A DNA stretch of 64,000 nt from Aplectana chamaeleonis (GCA_029168955.1 JAPDOI010001068.1:1-64000), one strand, 5' to 3'. Numbered from the stretch's first letter, positions 1-11,188 are shown. Notes: generated by a model from the sequence alone, not told the origin. Numbers and translations are program-made.

Positions 1-884
1 GTCATCCAGCGTATAACCGATACTGTTCCTCCGTACAACCGCACAGACTCATGGGCGGTTACTCGGCGGGGGAACGTCGGTTGATCGGCTGGGGCATCTG
101 CTGGACAACCGATCTTCCACCGCCATTCAACCGATATCACACCGCGGTACAACCGAACCAGATTTCCGGTCACGCGCTTTCCAATACATCCTGGGTATTC
201 CCGGGTCCGCAGAGGGGACTCCGGGGAAATCCCTATTGGGGTCCCCACAAAAGAGGTGATCCCACGGCCCACGGTGGGGTGCACCCTACTGCGGACCATG
301 AGGAGATGGCCATACAGTTGGGTACCACCCCCCCCCCCCCCAGCCGGGGGGGGCCCCCTCCCCCCCGGGACAAAAATGATCCTCCGGTATCCGGTGGACC
401 TTCCGGAAGGTGACTCGAGGTGACTCGAGGTCAGCTTCCAGGTCCGGCTCCGAAAAGCTGACTGAGGCTCACGGTGAGATGAGGAGCCTTTTATACCCCT
501 ATCAATGTTAATACTTTTGTCTAAACATGTTGATGCCGGCTCACCCATCTTTTTTGGTCCGAGTTGCGGAACGTGTCACATATTTGACGGTAGAGCACGT
601 CCCCGCCGTTGCACCGTCAACCCCTTTTCCACCGCCAAATAACCGTCTCCGTGAATTGAATTTCTCTCTATCTGCGGTACAACCGACAATTCGACCCCTC
701 CCCATTTTGGCTCCCGCCGTCGCACCGACAAGCCTTTTTACCCCGCTGAACAACCGTCAGCGTGTCTGAGTATCGGTCTGATTTTGGTTTGAAAAGTGAT
801 GCTTTGATCTGTCAGAACGCCCGCGAGTGGATGAGTGAGAAATCGACGTGTTTTCATGTGAAAAAAAAGTTACTTGCACTTCAA
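1..884. repeat. GC-rich region with CAACCG motifs and a degenerate tandem repeat
   Basis: No gene is seen here. The first 420 bases are GC-rich, with repeated CAACCG motifs and C/G homopolymers near 325-365. Positions 599-652 and 712-763 are diverged copies of one unit that begins with CCGCCGT and ends with AACCGTC, so this is an old tandem or mosaic repeat. An open frame at 51-413 is best explained by base composition. Confidence 0.45.
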
Positions 885-1290
885 TTATTTTCATAGTCGG
901 ATAAAAAGGTCGACTTTTTATTCAAAAAGTCGAATATTCGAAAAAGTCTCATATCCGACTATAGTCGAAAAGTCGAATATTCGAAAAAAAAAACGATATC
1001 CGACTACAGTCGAAAAGTCGAATATTTGAAAAAGTGCGATATCCGACTACAATTGAAAAGTCGAATAATCGAAAAAGTGAGATACCAACTATAGTCGGAA
1101 AGTCGAATAATCGAAAAAAATGCGATATCCGACTATAGTCGAAAAGTCGAATATTCGAAAACGTGCGATATCCGACTACAGTCGAAAAGTCGAATATTCG
1201 AAAAAATGCGATATCCGACTATAGTCGAAAAGTCGAATATTCGATAAAGTGCGATATCCATTTATAGTCGAAAAGTCGGATATTCGAAAT
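885..1290. repeat. AT-rich satellite, 43-45 bp unit, about nine copies
   Basis: A unit containing TATCCGACTATAGTCGAAAA followed by GTCGAATATTCGAAAAA repeats with a 43-45 bp period across the interval. Copies differ by point changes and short A-tract length changes. The unit is rich in short palindromes (ATATTCGAATAT-like). Related AT-rich TCGA-type sequence recurs at 16.09-16.15, 32.79-32.90 and 35.22-35.42 kb. Confidence 0.85.
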
Positions 1291-1309
1291 GAATTTTATT
1301 TGGAACAAG

Positions 1310-1812
1310 TATACTCATTGCCGCGTTTTACGCAGCAAGTGAAAAATCGATATTATTGACCTTGAATATTCGATTTTGCATGATGAGAAAGATTTCTCAA
1401 ACAAGGCACTCAGAGCCATCAACAATCAACACTCATTGCGGCAGTTTGTGTAACAGACGAAAAATCGATATTATTGATGGTATTAATCGATAATGTTTGA
1501 TGAGTGAAATTCCCAAACCGAGAGATCCATACCCATCGACAGTTACCACTCGTCGCATTTTGTGCAATAAGCACGAAATTCGATAATATTGATTATCGAT
1601 CGATGACGTGTCATGAGTACGAAATCTGACAGGTTTGGTACCTGTGTTGATTAGCTGCAGATCTCCAATCACACCCTACTCTCCGCAGTTCCAAGCAGTT
1701 TTCGTGCTCCACGGCTAATTTAGTGTGTAAACCGACGATTTTGAGGTACCCTTCAAAGTTAAGGTTCAAATTGGAATAGGAGCGATCTGCATCCATTTCC
1801 AGCCACCTCCCC
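1310..1812 (-). repeat. Dispersed repeat, copy 1 (inverse of 38.66-39.25 kb)
   Basis: The reverse complement of this interval matches 38660-39250, including the segments TTTGAAGGGTACCTCAAAAT and GCCGTGGAGCACGAAAACTG. Within it a subunit of about 120 bp recurs, marked by a Gly/Cys-poor AT block with AATCGATATTATTGA preceded by a GCGG..TTTTGTGCAA-like block. Small open frames here (1433-1814) are not considered genes. Confidence 0.75.
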
Positions 1813-1814
1813 AA

Positions 1815-2390
1815 AAAAAGAGCTTCTTAGCCTAATTCTCGGTGTACCGAAAAGATCGTGAACACCAAGCGAAAAAAAAGAGATTAACACAAAAATCGAG
1901 CAATTTTTTCAATTTTTCTCAAAAATCTGAAACCATTCCAAATCATTTTGAGCGTGTATACCAGCTTTTTGTGCTTTTTCAATGCAGTTTAGAGCTAATT
2001 TCTATGTTCACTGTGAACTTAGATTACGCTTCGGATCTTATCGTCAGTCTTACTCTGCACATAAACAGACTTCGGTCGTGTGGTAATTTACAAGGGAACA
2101 ACTAAAATGGAAGAATAAGGATCTGATCTTGAAATGAGGCATCGATTCTCGAATCTTTGCCGGCGAGCTTTCTGAAAGGACCAATGGAAAAAAGGTGGTA
2201 TTGGGAAGACGGAATTTACAAATATTTTTTTCCGAATTAGGATTTCTACATCTCATTATTGTTGTTGGTTTAATGTTATTCTGAATATTTTATCATTTTC
2301 CGTATTAGTTCTTCTTAATATCACGGCATTTGAACACTTAATAGCCCCCGAAAATATGCCTGGGCATGAAGAATTACTGTCTTCTGGAAA
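1815..2390. other. AT-rich stretch, no feature recognised
   Basis: Open frames of 68-87 codons occur on both strands. They lack convincing splice signals and coding-like composition. I see no repeat structure here beyond A/T runs. Confidence 0.4.
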
Positions 2391-2395
2391 GACTG

Positions 2396-3073
2396 CCAAC
2401 GCGTAGCTAGATGCCTCCGAGAGCGCGGCTTGAAACGCCGCCCCATTCCATGTAGCGAGAATTTAGGGGTTTTACCTACCATAGCTAAAACCCGCATATT
2501 CTTGTGTCGTTTGAACCACTCTTCTCTCTGACGCTAAACCCGTATATTCTCGCTATAATTTTGTAGCGAGAATCTACGGATTTAGCAACGAGCTAATATT
2601 GAAATGCCGTCATAACCCGCGTTGGCTACGCGCCGGAACGCAGGAGATGCCGTTCTATCAGTCCTGGCCCAATCAACCCACAAATAACTTGACACTCTGT
2701 GGAGTGGTGGTGGAGGGTGATCCCGTGTCAGCTCTCTGCAAGACCTTGCAAGGGATAATTTTGGCCGCTGGTATGCTGCAGGCCGTGGGAAAAAACAGCG
2801 ATGCGCTCGATCGCAGCGGGGATCTTCTTTCTAGTACAGATCAAGACTGGGTGGGTCGATCGACCATGCGCTGCAACGAGAATAAGCGTAGAATATGCGG
2901 GTGCCGTAGCGAGAATTTACGAAGAATATGCGGGCGCTGTAGCTAAAATTTCACCAACTGAGGCTAAACTTTCCGTAATTTACGTAAATTTTCGTGTCAA
3001 AATTAGACTAGATGCCTCCGAAACCCTGGGCATCTCTGGTTTCCGTGTGAGGCATTTAGCTACGCGTTGGCGG
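2396..3073. mobile_element. Foldback MITE, about 680 bp
   Basis: The ends CCAACGCGTAGCTAGATGCC (2397-) and its near-exact inverse around 3051-3072 form terminal inverted repeats. Inside, blocks built on TAGCGAGAATTTA and ATATTCTCGCTA repeat in both orientations, as expected of a foldback element assembled from short inverted modules. A further hairpin is present at 3009-3057. No transposase is encoded. Confidence 0.7.
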
Positions 3074-3305
3074 AGGATAGTGATTCAGCGAGGAAATAAA
3101 AACGAGAAATTTGTAGCTTAATTGTTCGGCAAGCTATTTAATTGAGGGTACGATTCCTTACCTTTTATGTCTTGAGTTAGTTTTTGCTCCAACTCGGTTC
3201 GCTCGCATTGAGTGAGGTTTCCCCAATGGCTTTTGATTCTTAATAAGTCGTTTGTATGTAGGCTAATAGGCATTTCGAAATAGATAATTCAAACCTGTTT
3301 GATAG

Positions 3306-5068
3306 GATACTTTGCTGGCTACCCTATCGACTGTCTCTCGGGCTGCAAGAAGGTACCTGAAACTTCGTCTATTCTCTCAACAAATCTACAAGGGAAATCC
3401 AAAAAGATGCTCTGAGGATAACCTCTGTGAGAAAATGCTTTGTTCTCTCAGATTTGTTTCTGGAAATAGTAGTCGAAATTATTCAGCTTGCTCCATAGCA
3501 CGGGATAGAACCTCTTTGTGTCTTCCTAAAATGCTCGCAGCTATTACGCGTCAATATGAAATCATGATTCATGATGAGAAACGTTTATCAATAGTATTAA
3601 GTAAAAACACACATAACACACATAAAACGGAATTCTTCTTCTCTATGTCCTAATAGGTATTTATCCCTTCGAAAGATGTAACGAAGTTGGCGATAAAATG
3701 GGGTTACGTGTCCTTTGACGCGTATCGGCAAGACCCCGGTCGGTGAGGGATGGGTTAACCCACTCAGCCGGAGATCCCACTTTTTCACCCCTCAGCTGGT
3801 GTCTTTGTTCGAGATTGCTATGGAGTAGTAACGTCGTCCCTCCCTCCTTTTCCTACGGAAAGCGGCGTCCGCAGCAGGGGCCTTTACCGCCCCCCCCCAT
3901 CGGAAGAGGCCTATGCTGTGCTTACCCCCTAAACAAGCTCTGTTGTCCAGCGCTTGCCACTGGCAGTGTCTAAGTAGCCTGGATTTATTCTCCTCTGCGA
4001 TGGATTTTTCTCAGTTACGTTCCCGTACTCAAATTTGTTCTCTATTTTCAAACCTAAAGCTGTAGGTTACACCCTGCTTGGCCTCAACTCTTATGACAAA
4101 ATCTCAACTTATAGGAGAATGAATACAAGCCAGATGGATGATGACGGCCAGTTCAAACCGATTTCCGAAGTGGAAAGGACGGGCGACAGATGGCTCGCCA
4201 TAGCACACGATGCATTACCGCATCAGTGGCGGCAAGCGGATCAAAACTTCGCGCACACCGTTGTAAACAGGCTACAATTCATTTAGGCCCTAGTTATACA
4301 TCGGCGTTTCGCTGCCGCAGGTTTTTGAGGGACTTCTGCGATTGGCCAAATTTCGAAATTGACCAATAGCAGACATGTCGCGGAAGCCGGCGGGGGCGAA
4401 ACGCTGGTGTATAACTAGGGCCTTACGCCATTGCGTTCAGTCCACAAAGCGCACGCTGATTGCGAAAGCGTGTTGCGCCGCGGTTTCGAGGATCTGTTCA
4501 AATTACCAGGCGAGAAGAGGCTGGCAGTTTGCCAACCGGCGCTGCCCCCTCCTCATGATCGATACGCGGACATCCCCATCGCTGCCGCCGTCCTATCAGC
4601 TGATCGGCTGCTGCGGCGCTGGATAGGACGGCGGCAGCGAAGGGGATTGTCCACGTATCCGATCAGGGACGGGGGCAGCACCGGTGAGCAAATTGCCAGC
4701 CTTTCCCCTCGCCTGCGAGATGTAAACAGATCCTCAAAACCGTCTCGCTACACGCTTTCGCAAATCAATGTGCCCTTTACAGAATGACCGCGAGTGCGTA
4801 GATGAACTATTACATCTGTCCATTGAATTTTGTTTTTCATCAAAAGTGGAAGTTCCTCTCTGGAAATTCCTAACCAAATCTGTGGTGGTTTTTCGAAAAT
4901 CTTCAAAAGAGCCTAGCTTCGTGCTCGCAAATCATCTAAAAAAGGTTATGAGCTAAACCCAAACATTTTATTGGAGTTTCTTAGAACTGCCTGATACGTG
5001 TATTCTTACCTTTCTGCTCAACTGAGAAAACTCACCCAAGGATTTTGACTCTCTGTTCCCAACTCAAT
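3306..5068 (+). CDS. Partial multi-exon gene, product not recognised
   Basis: Four exons are inferred: 3306-3600, 4066-4262, 4783-4944 and 5041-5068. Each follows an AG (for example CCCTTTACAG before 4783) and ends at a GT donor (GTAAAAAC, GTAAACAG, GTTATG, GTAAGC). Intron phases agree at every junction: 1, 0, 0. The frame is coding-like throughout; exon 1 has several cysteines (RCSEDNLCEKMLC at about residues 38-50), and exon 2 has a polar stretch beginning at MDDDGQF. The second intron holds two MITEs, at 4286-4422 and 4461-4762. The start and the 3' end are not found, so exons probably continue in both directions. I do not recognise the family. The splice pattern is seen in the sequence; that these exons form one gene is inference. 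Confidence 0.6.
4286..4422. mobile_element. PIF/Harbinger-like MITE, 137 bp, TTA target duplication
   Basis: Terminal inverted repeats of about 28 bp (GGCCCTAGTTATAC at the left and its inverse at the right) are flanked by TTA at 4283-4285 and 4423-4425. Three-base TWA duplications are typical of PIF/Harbinger elements. It lies in the intron between exons 2 and 3 of the 3.3-5.1 kb gene. Confidence 0.85.
4461..4762. mobile_element. GC-rich foldback element, 302 bp
   Basis: The whole interval is a palindrome with arms of about 140 bp around a centre near 4607. The ends are TGCGAAAGCGTGT (4461) and its exact inverse (4750-4762). Open frames across it (4375-4787) are by-products. It sits in the same intron as the MITE at 4286. 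Confidence 0.85.
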
Positions 5069-6262
5069 GTAAGCGAGCAAATCATCTTTAGTCAGCGAGG
5101 TCAGTTGATTGAGCACACGATAAATGTCCACTGAAAAAATTGATGAATAACCACATAGAATTGAAAAAAGGCCATGGTGAAGCAATGGTTATTTGTCTTC
5201 TCAGGAATGTGGTGTGTTTCGATTTTGGAAGGTAGTTCAAGTTTGCAGTGACAAGATCCTTCGAAACAGCTTGTAAAATGACTAGGTACGCTCAAAACCA
5301 TTGACCAATGTGACTGTAAATAGGCCAGATTATGAAAAACTCGTAATCAAGAAAGACCCCATATCATGGAACTTCAAAAATATTAAATGTTTTACGGCGT
5401 GGGGCGGTCTCATGAGCCTTGCATGCGACGCGCGGGGCGCTCCAGTGACGACGTGAACGCAGCGGCTTTTGGTCGCAAACGTGCTCCAATGAGTCTGCTC
5501 TTCTGTGTAATCGACCAACAAGCCTCGTGAGTAAATTATTTCCGTTACCGCGATATAGTACGCAGCCGCCCGTCAATTTGCTGTTACGCCCAATCGCTTT
5601 CCGCGATGCCTCCGCCAGACCGACTCAAAATCTTTCTGCCAAAAGGTGGAAATCCTAAGAAACCATGAGTCTACGCCTTTGTCGTGCAACCTCTTTGCCA
5701 TCTCACTAAACACATTTCTGTGTTATCAAATACACTGAATTTTCTGGGAGAATTTTGTGACAAGTAGAAGTGATACCAAGCACCAACTAGTCGCATCGAA
5801 AAATTCAACACAGGTGACGTCTAATATGGCTGAACGACGCCAACAACGAAATCGCCCTCACGCAGCCGACTACAGTTCAAGTAGTTGAAGACACACGATC
5901 CGTGATACTCATTAATTAGTTTTCTAGAGTATGATGAGATGTTATAATTATGTACCCCCCTTTGTATAGTTACATACATGCATATTGGGGGGGGGGTGTG
6001 TTTGAGCCGCCTCAAAAGGGGATCACCAGATCGGTTCTTCACAACTACCCATACTACCATGTTTTTTCTGACAAGAAAAAAAAGCCCGGGACAATTCGTC
6101 TACTAAATTCTCGCCCTTCAAATTCAAAATTTTTGAAGGGGCACGACCCGTAAATCTTAGCGGGGATCTGAGCGATTCTGGAGACACCATTGCTATCAGC
6201 GGGAAATTCCCTTCAAACTAAACAGAAAAGCAGGGAAACGATTTCGAGGTTGAACCGTGTCT
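5069..6262. other. Intergenic or intronic stretch with a degraded MITE end
   Basis: A short GT-AG exon candidate lies at 5212-5238 (after TCTTCTCAG), but it puts a stop in frame if joined to the exon ending at 5068. The part around 5390-5640 is GC-rich and unassigned. A poly-G run is at 5985-5997. At 6215-6262 there is a degraded right end of the AAAGGCAGTG family, directly abutting the next element. Confidence 0.35.
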
Positions 6263-7252
6263 TTAAAGGCATCGTAAGCTTAGAAAACCTTATATTATAT
6301 TTCCATGTTTTTGTATAGCTTCACCTCTTTAGTGATCGAAAATGCCGAAAAGGACCCTGAAAATCCTGCATTTCTAAGGAAAATCAAATTAAATGCACTG
6401 TGAAAGGGCATTTAAATTTTGCGCCAGAACTGTTTTAGAAGTTTTTCTGCATTTGGTAACCTGGTCAACGTTATTTTTGAAGGCTTTCCGCATGAGGAGA
6501 TTGTGCCGCAATTGTTTTCATGTTTTTTGAGGGGTCGCACCCACATTCGAAAATGTACTAGATGATCGATCCAGAAGTGCTAGATGACGGACTCAGAAGT
6601 TCTAGATGATCGACCCCGAAGCCGTTTTCAAATGGCCAACGGGAGCATTTTCAGAGCCTCATATTCCGTGGCTGATGCCAGCTATCCCAAATTGTCTGAT
6701 TGTACAGTACCGAGCATATTTGTTGCAAAAAAAGCGTTTTGCGGCGTTTTTTTTGCGCTCACAAAGCGCCGCATCGCCATAACCCGCTTCAAAGTTGACG
6801 AAATGAATTTTTCAGGAAGTTTTCGTGTTCCTCTCAGTGAGGCGAGTGTTATGGTATGTGTAGAAAGCCCTTTTAACTCCGGCATTTTGTTGAAAAATGT
6901 GTATTATCTTCTGAAATTCACATCGATCACAGGTCAACACATGACAGATTTCTGCTGTCGCTGACCAAATACAAATCGATTCATAATGAAGGGGTTTAGA
7001 GGTGCCAAATATGCAAATTTCGATTAACTTTCGCAGTTGATTCTAAACTTTTGGAACACTATCGTATAGGACTAAACGAAAGCCATCCAGAAATGACTTC
7101 AAAATTGAAATTGGGCCCCTTTGAAGCAAGTTGTGACGTTGCGGCGCTTTGTGAGCTCAAAAAACGCCGCAAAATGCTTTCTTTGCAAAAAATTCGCTCG
7201 GTACTGTACATAAAAAACTCAAAGTGATTCTCAGCGCGCACGATGCTTGCAA
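6263..7252. mobile_element. MITE of the AAAGGCATCGT subfamily carrying a nested insertion
   Basis: The left end is TTAAAGGCATCGT and the right end is ACGATGCTTGCAA. The interior matches 41475-41949 (shared blocks such as AGAAGTGCTAGATGA), but this copy is interrupted at 6705-7206 by another element. The open frames at 6584-6964 and 6682-6885 fall across this junction and are not genes. Confidence 0.85.
6705..7206. mobile_element. Tc1/mariner-type MITE, 502 bp, TA duplication
   Basis: Ends CAGTACCGAGC and its inverse begin terminal inverted repeats of about 65 bp that include AGCGTTTTGCGGCG. TA flanks both ends (6703-6704 and 7207-7208). The homologous sequence at 41.9 kb lacks it, showing a near-intact pre-insertion site. 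CAGT ends plus TA duplication are characteristic of Tc1 relatives. No transposase frame is present. Confidence 0.92.
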
Positions 7253-7663
7253 GGCAGTTTAGCCATCTAAATAATTCACAATTTTAATACTTCTTAGTGG
7301 TTGGTAGAAGGCTAATCCCATAACTACAGATTCATTCTACTGCTCTGTTCCCAGATCACCTTTGGCGGAAAAATGCGACTGTAGCCTCACTGGTCTGGAC
7401 CGCTCTTTACTCAATACTTGGCACCACGAGATAGCCACCTGAACAGCAACATTACAAAGTGATCACCGTGCCGATTGGTACCACCACCAACAGAAAAGGG
7501 ACTAGAGGTGATGGTGGTTGTGATTGAGCTGGAATCCCCCAAAAAAACAATTCCAAAACTCCAGCATTTTGAGATTCAAGTTGAGCCGAACGTGGACAAA
7601 AATACGGCGAAATTAGCGAAAAAAAAATGTGTGATATGAAGAATGTCGGGATGTGCTGACTAA

Positions 7664-7814
7664 AGCCCCTTTCACATTTGCCCGACCGACGTCGGACGAC
7701 TCGTTATCGAATGCGTAAAATCTATCTACCCTATCCTATCCATCTTATCCATCTTGACTTATCAAATTTGATAACGAGTCGTCCCACGTCGGCCGGCAAA
7801 CTATGGAGGAGGCT
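7664..7814. mobile_element. Foldback MITE with TAA-type duplication
   Basis: TTTGCCCGACC..ACGACTCGTTATC at the left is mirrored by GATAACGAGTCGT..GGCCGGCAAA at the right. The outer ends AGCCCCTTTC and GGAGGAGGCT are flanked by TAA. The right end directly touches the next element (7814), suggesting insertion at or near its terminus. Confidence 0.7.
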
Positions 7815-8296
7815 TAAAAGCAGTGTTCACGATGATTTTCGTTCCCGAGTTTTCCACTCGAAACAATGCGTTGGCTATCAAGTGTTATCAGAATTACGAA
7901 GAAACGGCGAGAAACGCACTAAATCGTCTTATTTCAGTGATACTATTATCTGGCCTCGAAAAGTTGTCCGGTTAGGATGATTGTATTCACGGTGGTTGCC
8001 ACCGGTGAAAAATGGTGCTAATCGAAAATGGAAGAATATTTTGGGCACAAACAGTTTTAGTTAGGCCCGAAGGAAAGAACGGAGCAACACAAGATGGAGA
8101 ATCGCAAAAGACGGTTCCGCAAAAGATTTCATTGTCACAACAAACAGTTCCAATGAGAGTAAAGAAGCGGAGTGAGAGTAAAGGATTTCGTTTCCTTCTG
8201 GTGCGATTTTCTCGGTTTCTTCGTCATTTCAGTTCTACTCGGGGACCAAACAATCGATTTAATGATTAATCTCGAAATCGTGAACACTGCCTTTAA
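7814..8296. mobile_element. MITE, AAAGGCAGTG family
   Basis: Left end TTAAAAGCAGTGTTCACGAT; right end ATCGTGAACACTGCCTTTAA. Open frames inside (8012-8269, 8135-8323) are treated as fortuitous. Confidence 0.85.
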
Positions 8297-8706
8297 GACT
8301 CGCTTGTAGTACCTAACGCTCACCGCTATCGTCGGATGCCGTGATAACCAAAGCAGTCATGAAAATAATTGCAAGTAGTCTAGCCATTCCAGGGTACCAC
8401 TCTGCAGATTTTTTCCCTGAAAGTTCATAAGATTGATTATGGCGTAGTTAAAGTTGATGAGTTTTACCACAACTTTTCTTTCGGGTAGTGAAGTACCGAA
8501 TTTTTAGTCGGAATTGGGATCAATCATCGAAGGTGACGCGGCCAAGTTGCAGAGGTTTCACCGCATTTGCAGTAAGGTAAATGCTTTTTGGCGAAGCACT
8601 GTTTTTGTCAGGATCAATAAAACATGTTGAGATTGTTCAGAATCGCTGTGAAACTCTATGTTCCGTGCCACAATGATCGCCGAAGCAAGTGTACAAGGTT
8701 TCACAG

Positions 8707-8992
8707 AAAGTGAAGATTTATTTGTGTAGCTTTTCAAAGGAAATGTTCTGGGCTTCATCGCTCATGCGCACGATCTTAAAGGCACAGCAAACCCATAAAA
8801 ATATTTTCCAGAGTAAGGGAGTGAAAGTCGAAGAAGCGGTTGGAACTGATTCATCATCTAGCCGCTATTGATTCAGAAAAAAGGGGAAGGGGTGCAGTCA
8901 GTGATTGAGATTAAAGGCAGGGTTATCGTTAAATTCGGTTATTGTACTATCCCCAGGGAATGGTAGAACTGGCCATCACAAAGTGAAAATAA
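8707..8992 (+). CDS. Two small exons of an unrecognised gene
   Basis: Exon 8707-8812 follows GGTTTCACAG and ends at A|GTAAGGG. Exon 8957-8992 follows CTATCCCCAG and ends at A|GTAAAAAA. Phases match (1 to 1). The first exon is coding-like, with a Trp and several Lys/Ser residues and the stretch EMFWASSLMRTILK. These could belong to the same plus-strand gene as 3.3-5.1 kb, but the connecting exon is not identified. Confidence 0.4.
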
Positions 8993-9545
8993 GTAAAAAA
9001 TTGGAGAAAAATTCTCAGGAACACGTTATTGCTTGGTGTTCTCCCGTCCCCAATTATCGAGATTTGAGCCTGTTTTGTCAACTTTTATTTCTCTTTAAAG
9101 TAATTTCTAAGCACTTCTGAAGATTACTGACTACTTTAACAGTAAAACAAAAGGCGGATGAGCAAGCCTTAATGAAAAACTCGTCAATCATAGGGCGCCC
9201 GACGCCGGTAACTAGCCGTGATACTTTGTTTTTGAGCGTTTTCTCCGCGTATTCCCGGTTTTTTTTTGGTTGTTTTAATTTTTTCGCGAGCAAATCTAAT
9301 AATCTAATAAATTAATATTTTAATAAAGAGAGCTCAAATGCCGTTTCTATCGCGAGCCCTGCCTTCGAAAGGGGGTTGCGTTCGTGGTGATCGCATTCAC
9401 TAACCATCGTACTACGATGTGATCAGAAAGCGAGCAGATCGGGTTTTTGCGTCTCTTTCGTTTTTTGTGTAACTCACTTCAAATTCAGCTTTGAAGGCAC
9501 TGTTCACGAAAAACTTCGTCATGGAGCATTCAATGAAAAACATTT

Positions 9546-9779
9546 GTGGTAGCCCTCAGAGGGAGAACTGTGTTGGCAAACGGATCTCAAAGACTCCCCA
9601 GAGGTAACACGCTTTGGAAGATTACCCAGAGAGCAAGTCCGGCCTCTTTGAGTCTAGTTGTTGGCATCGACACCGACACGGCTCCATCCTTCCAAGCCTT
9701 GATCTGTGATTATCAGCAGTTGTTTCCGGAAGTTAAGGAGATTTCCGGAAAATTTTCGATAACTGATTTTCAAATCTAA
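9546..9779 (+). CDS. Coding-like segment inside the 9.5-kb element
   Basis: A plus-strand frame of 77 codons ends at TAA (9777-9779). It has balanced amino-acid composition (for example VVGIDTDTAP, QLFPEVKEISGKF) that looks more protein-like than the surrounding repeats. An AG at 9558-9559 could be an acceptor. I do not recognise it. It could be a host exon captured by the element, a host exon the element surrounds, or chance. Confidence 0.3.
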   Translation: MVALRGRTVLANGSQRLPRGNTLWKITQRASPASLSLVVGIDTDTAPSFQALICDYQQLFPEVKEISGKFSITDFQI

Positions 9780-10254
9780 TCTCTCTTTCAATGAAAAACC
9801 CCTGCCCATGATCGCAGGTCAAAGCGTGGTAATTATAAGGGCGTGTCGGTGTTGACGATCCACGCTACTCAGACTCTGCAGGGGGCAAGCACCGGACAAT
9901 AGAGCGCGTTTTCGATTTGGGAAGAGCGACAGCGGAGGCTCTCCCTCGGCGCACCCATCCCGGAGGAAGAGACGGAAAAGATGGGAAGAAGTCGTAGAAG
10001 GTAGTTTACGACAATAGGGGTCAGAAGAGAGGCATAGTAGGTCAAACGCACGCACGCATCGTCATTCAAGTCAAGTTTTGTGCCCAATTTGACGTGATTT
10101 CTCCTGTTGATCTATCCACGTGCTCAACCGGTATAAAAGGTGCGTCACCTCATGAGAGCCGCATTCGGCCCAATAGGGCCGGCCCTGGATGGGGAATCAA
10201 AGTTCCTTTCAGAAAGGGAATATTTTGGAGGAGGCAGCGACGCTTTCCGGGGAG

Positions 10255-10415
10255 AGGGAGGTGACGTCACTGCTCCGGTGCCGTGACGTCGCTGCTCCAG
10301 TGCCGTGACGTCACTGCTCCGGTGCCGTGGCGCACTGCTCCAGTGCCGTAACGTCCGGCTCCGGTGCCGTGACATCACTGCTCCGGGGCCATCACGTCGT
10401 TGCTCCCAGGGTCGC
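10255..10415. repeat. Minisatellite, about 24-bp unit (GTGACGTCACTGCTCCGGTGCC)
   Basis: About seven units of roughly 22-25 bp repeat in tandem, varying between TGCTCCGGTGCC and TGCTCCAGTGCC and carrying TGACGTCA palindromes. Open frames through it are artefacts. Confidence 0.85.
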
Positions 10416-10434
10416 CGGGTATCACTCGCTCCGG

Positions 10435-10545
10435 GTCAGTGACAGGGGGCTTCAAGGCGGTGACAGGGGGCTTCAAAGGCAGTGACAAGGGGCTAATCAA
10501 GGCAGTGACAGGGGGCTTCAGGGCGGTGACAGGGTGCTCCGATTA
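10435..10545. repeat. Minisatellite, about 22-bp unit (GGCAGTGACAGGGGGCTTCA)
   Basis: Five adjacent units with small changes follow directly after the first minisatellite. One unit carries a short insertion (GGGGCTAATCAA). Confidence 0.85.
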
Positions 10546-10819
10546 AGCCAAATCGTCACTTCGGCGGCAAGCCCCCCCCGATTGGGGGCAAGCGCCGTTG
10601 CCCGGAGGGTTGCCCCTGAAAGAGCTGCGCTAGCCCTCCAGTGTATGAGTAGACCCGAGGATTCCTGCCGTGCCCACTGAGGTAATCTTCAAAACCGTTT
10701 TCTGCCTCTGATAAGGCTTTCGGGTCCATTATCTCAACACAGTTCTGCTTCTGAGGACTACCACCACTGTTTTTCAAGGAAAACTCAAGGACGAAGGTTA
10801 TCGTGAACAGTGCCTTTAA

Positions 10820-11088
10820 GCGAAACTAAGTATATACTCATGATTCGTTGAGAGCTATCCAATTGTATAGCCCTTGTAGGGTTTCGTTGAGAACAGTGGA
10901 AGTTTCGTAATCCACCAGCTCTCTATGAACGGCAGACAGAGGAAAACAGACAGAGACGGTCGTGCCCCTCGGTCACGGTACCGTAGGTACAAGCTTGGAT
11001 ATAGTGTTCTCAACATAACCCCATTATGGCTAGACGTTGGATAGCCCTAAACGCCAGGATCATGCATATAACCTTAGTTTCACTCAAA
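10820..11088. mobile_element. Foldback MITE, about 270 bp
   Basis: AACTAAGTATATACTCATGAT and its diverged inverse ATCATGCATATAACCTTAGTT border arms that continue to GTTGAGAAC. No coding capacity. Confidence 0.7.
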
Positions 11089-11188
11089 GTTGACTGCGAA
11101 GCGAGTTATACAAAAAAGACGCAAAAACCCGACTTCGCTCGCTTTCTGACAAAATCGTACGAGCAGTAGTGTATGTATATCTCGCTTA

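Larger units (their letters stand above)
9490..10819. mobile_element. 1.33-kb element with matching ends and internal minisatellites
   Basis: Left end TTTGAAGGCACTGTTCACGA and right end TCGTGAACAGTGCCTTTAA share the variant GGCACTG (other family members have GGCAGTG), which argues they are the two ends of one element. It contains a coding-like segment at 9546-9779 and two minisatellites at 10255-10415 and 10435-10545. It is much longer than other family members. Confidence 0.65.
9426..11150. mobile_element. Interrupted element with GGGTTTTTGCGTC inverted ends
   Basis: 9426-9485 and 11097-11150 are inverted copies of one sequence (AGAAAGCGAGC..GGGTTTTTGCGTC..TAACTC). They flank two other elements (9490-10819 and 10820-11088), so they look like the arms of one older element that received both. 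Confidence 0.6.

Noticed and set aside
51..413. 120-codon open frame
   Set aside because: It crosses GC-rich repeat and homopolymer sequence and encodes a low-complexity Gly/Pro-rich product with no splice or start support.
3740..3980. GC-rich segment considered as an rRNA or tRNA fragment
   Set aside because: No conserved rRNA block or tRNA fold was recognised.
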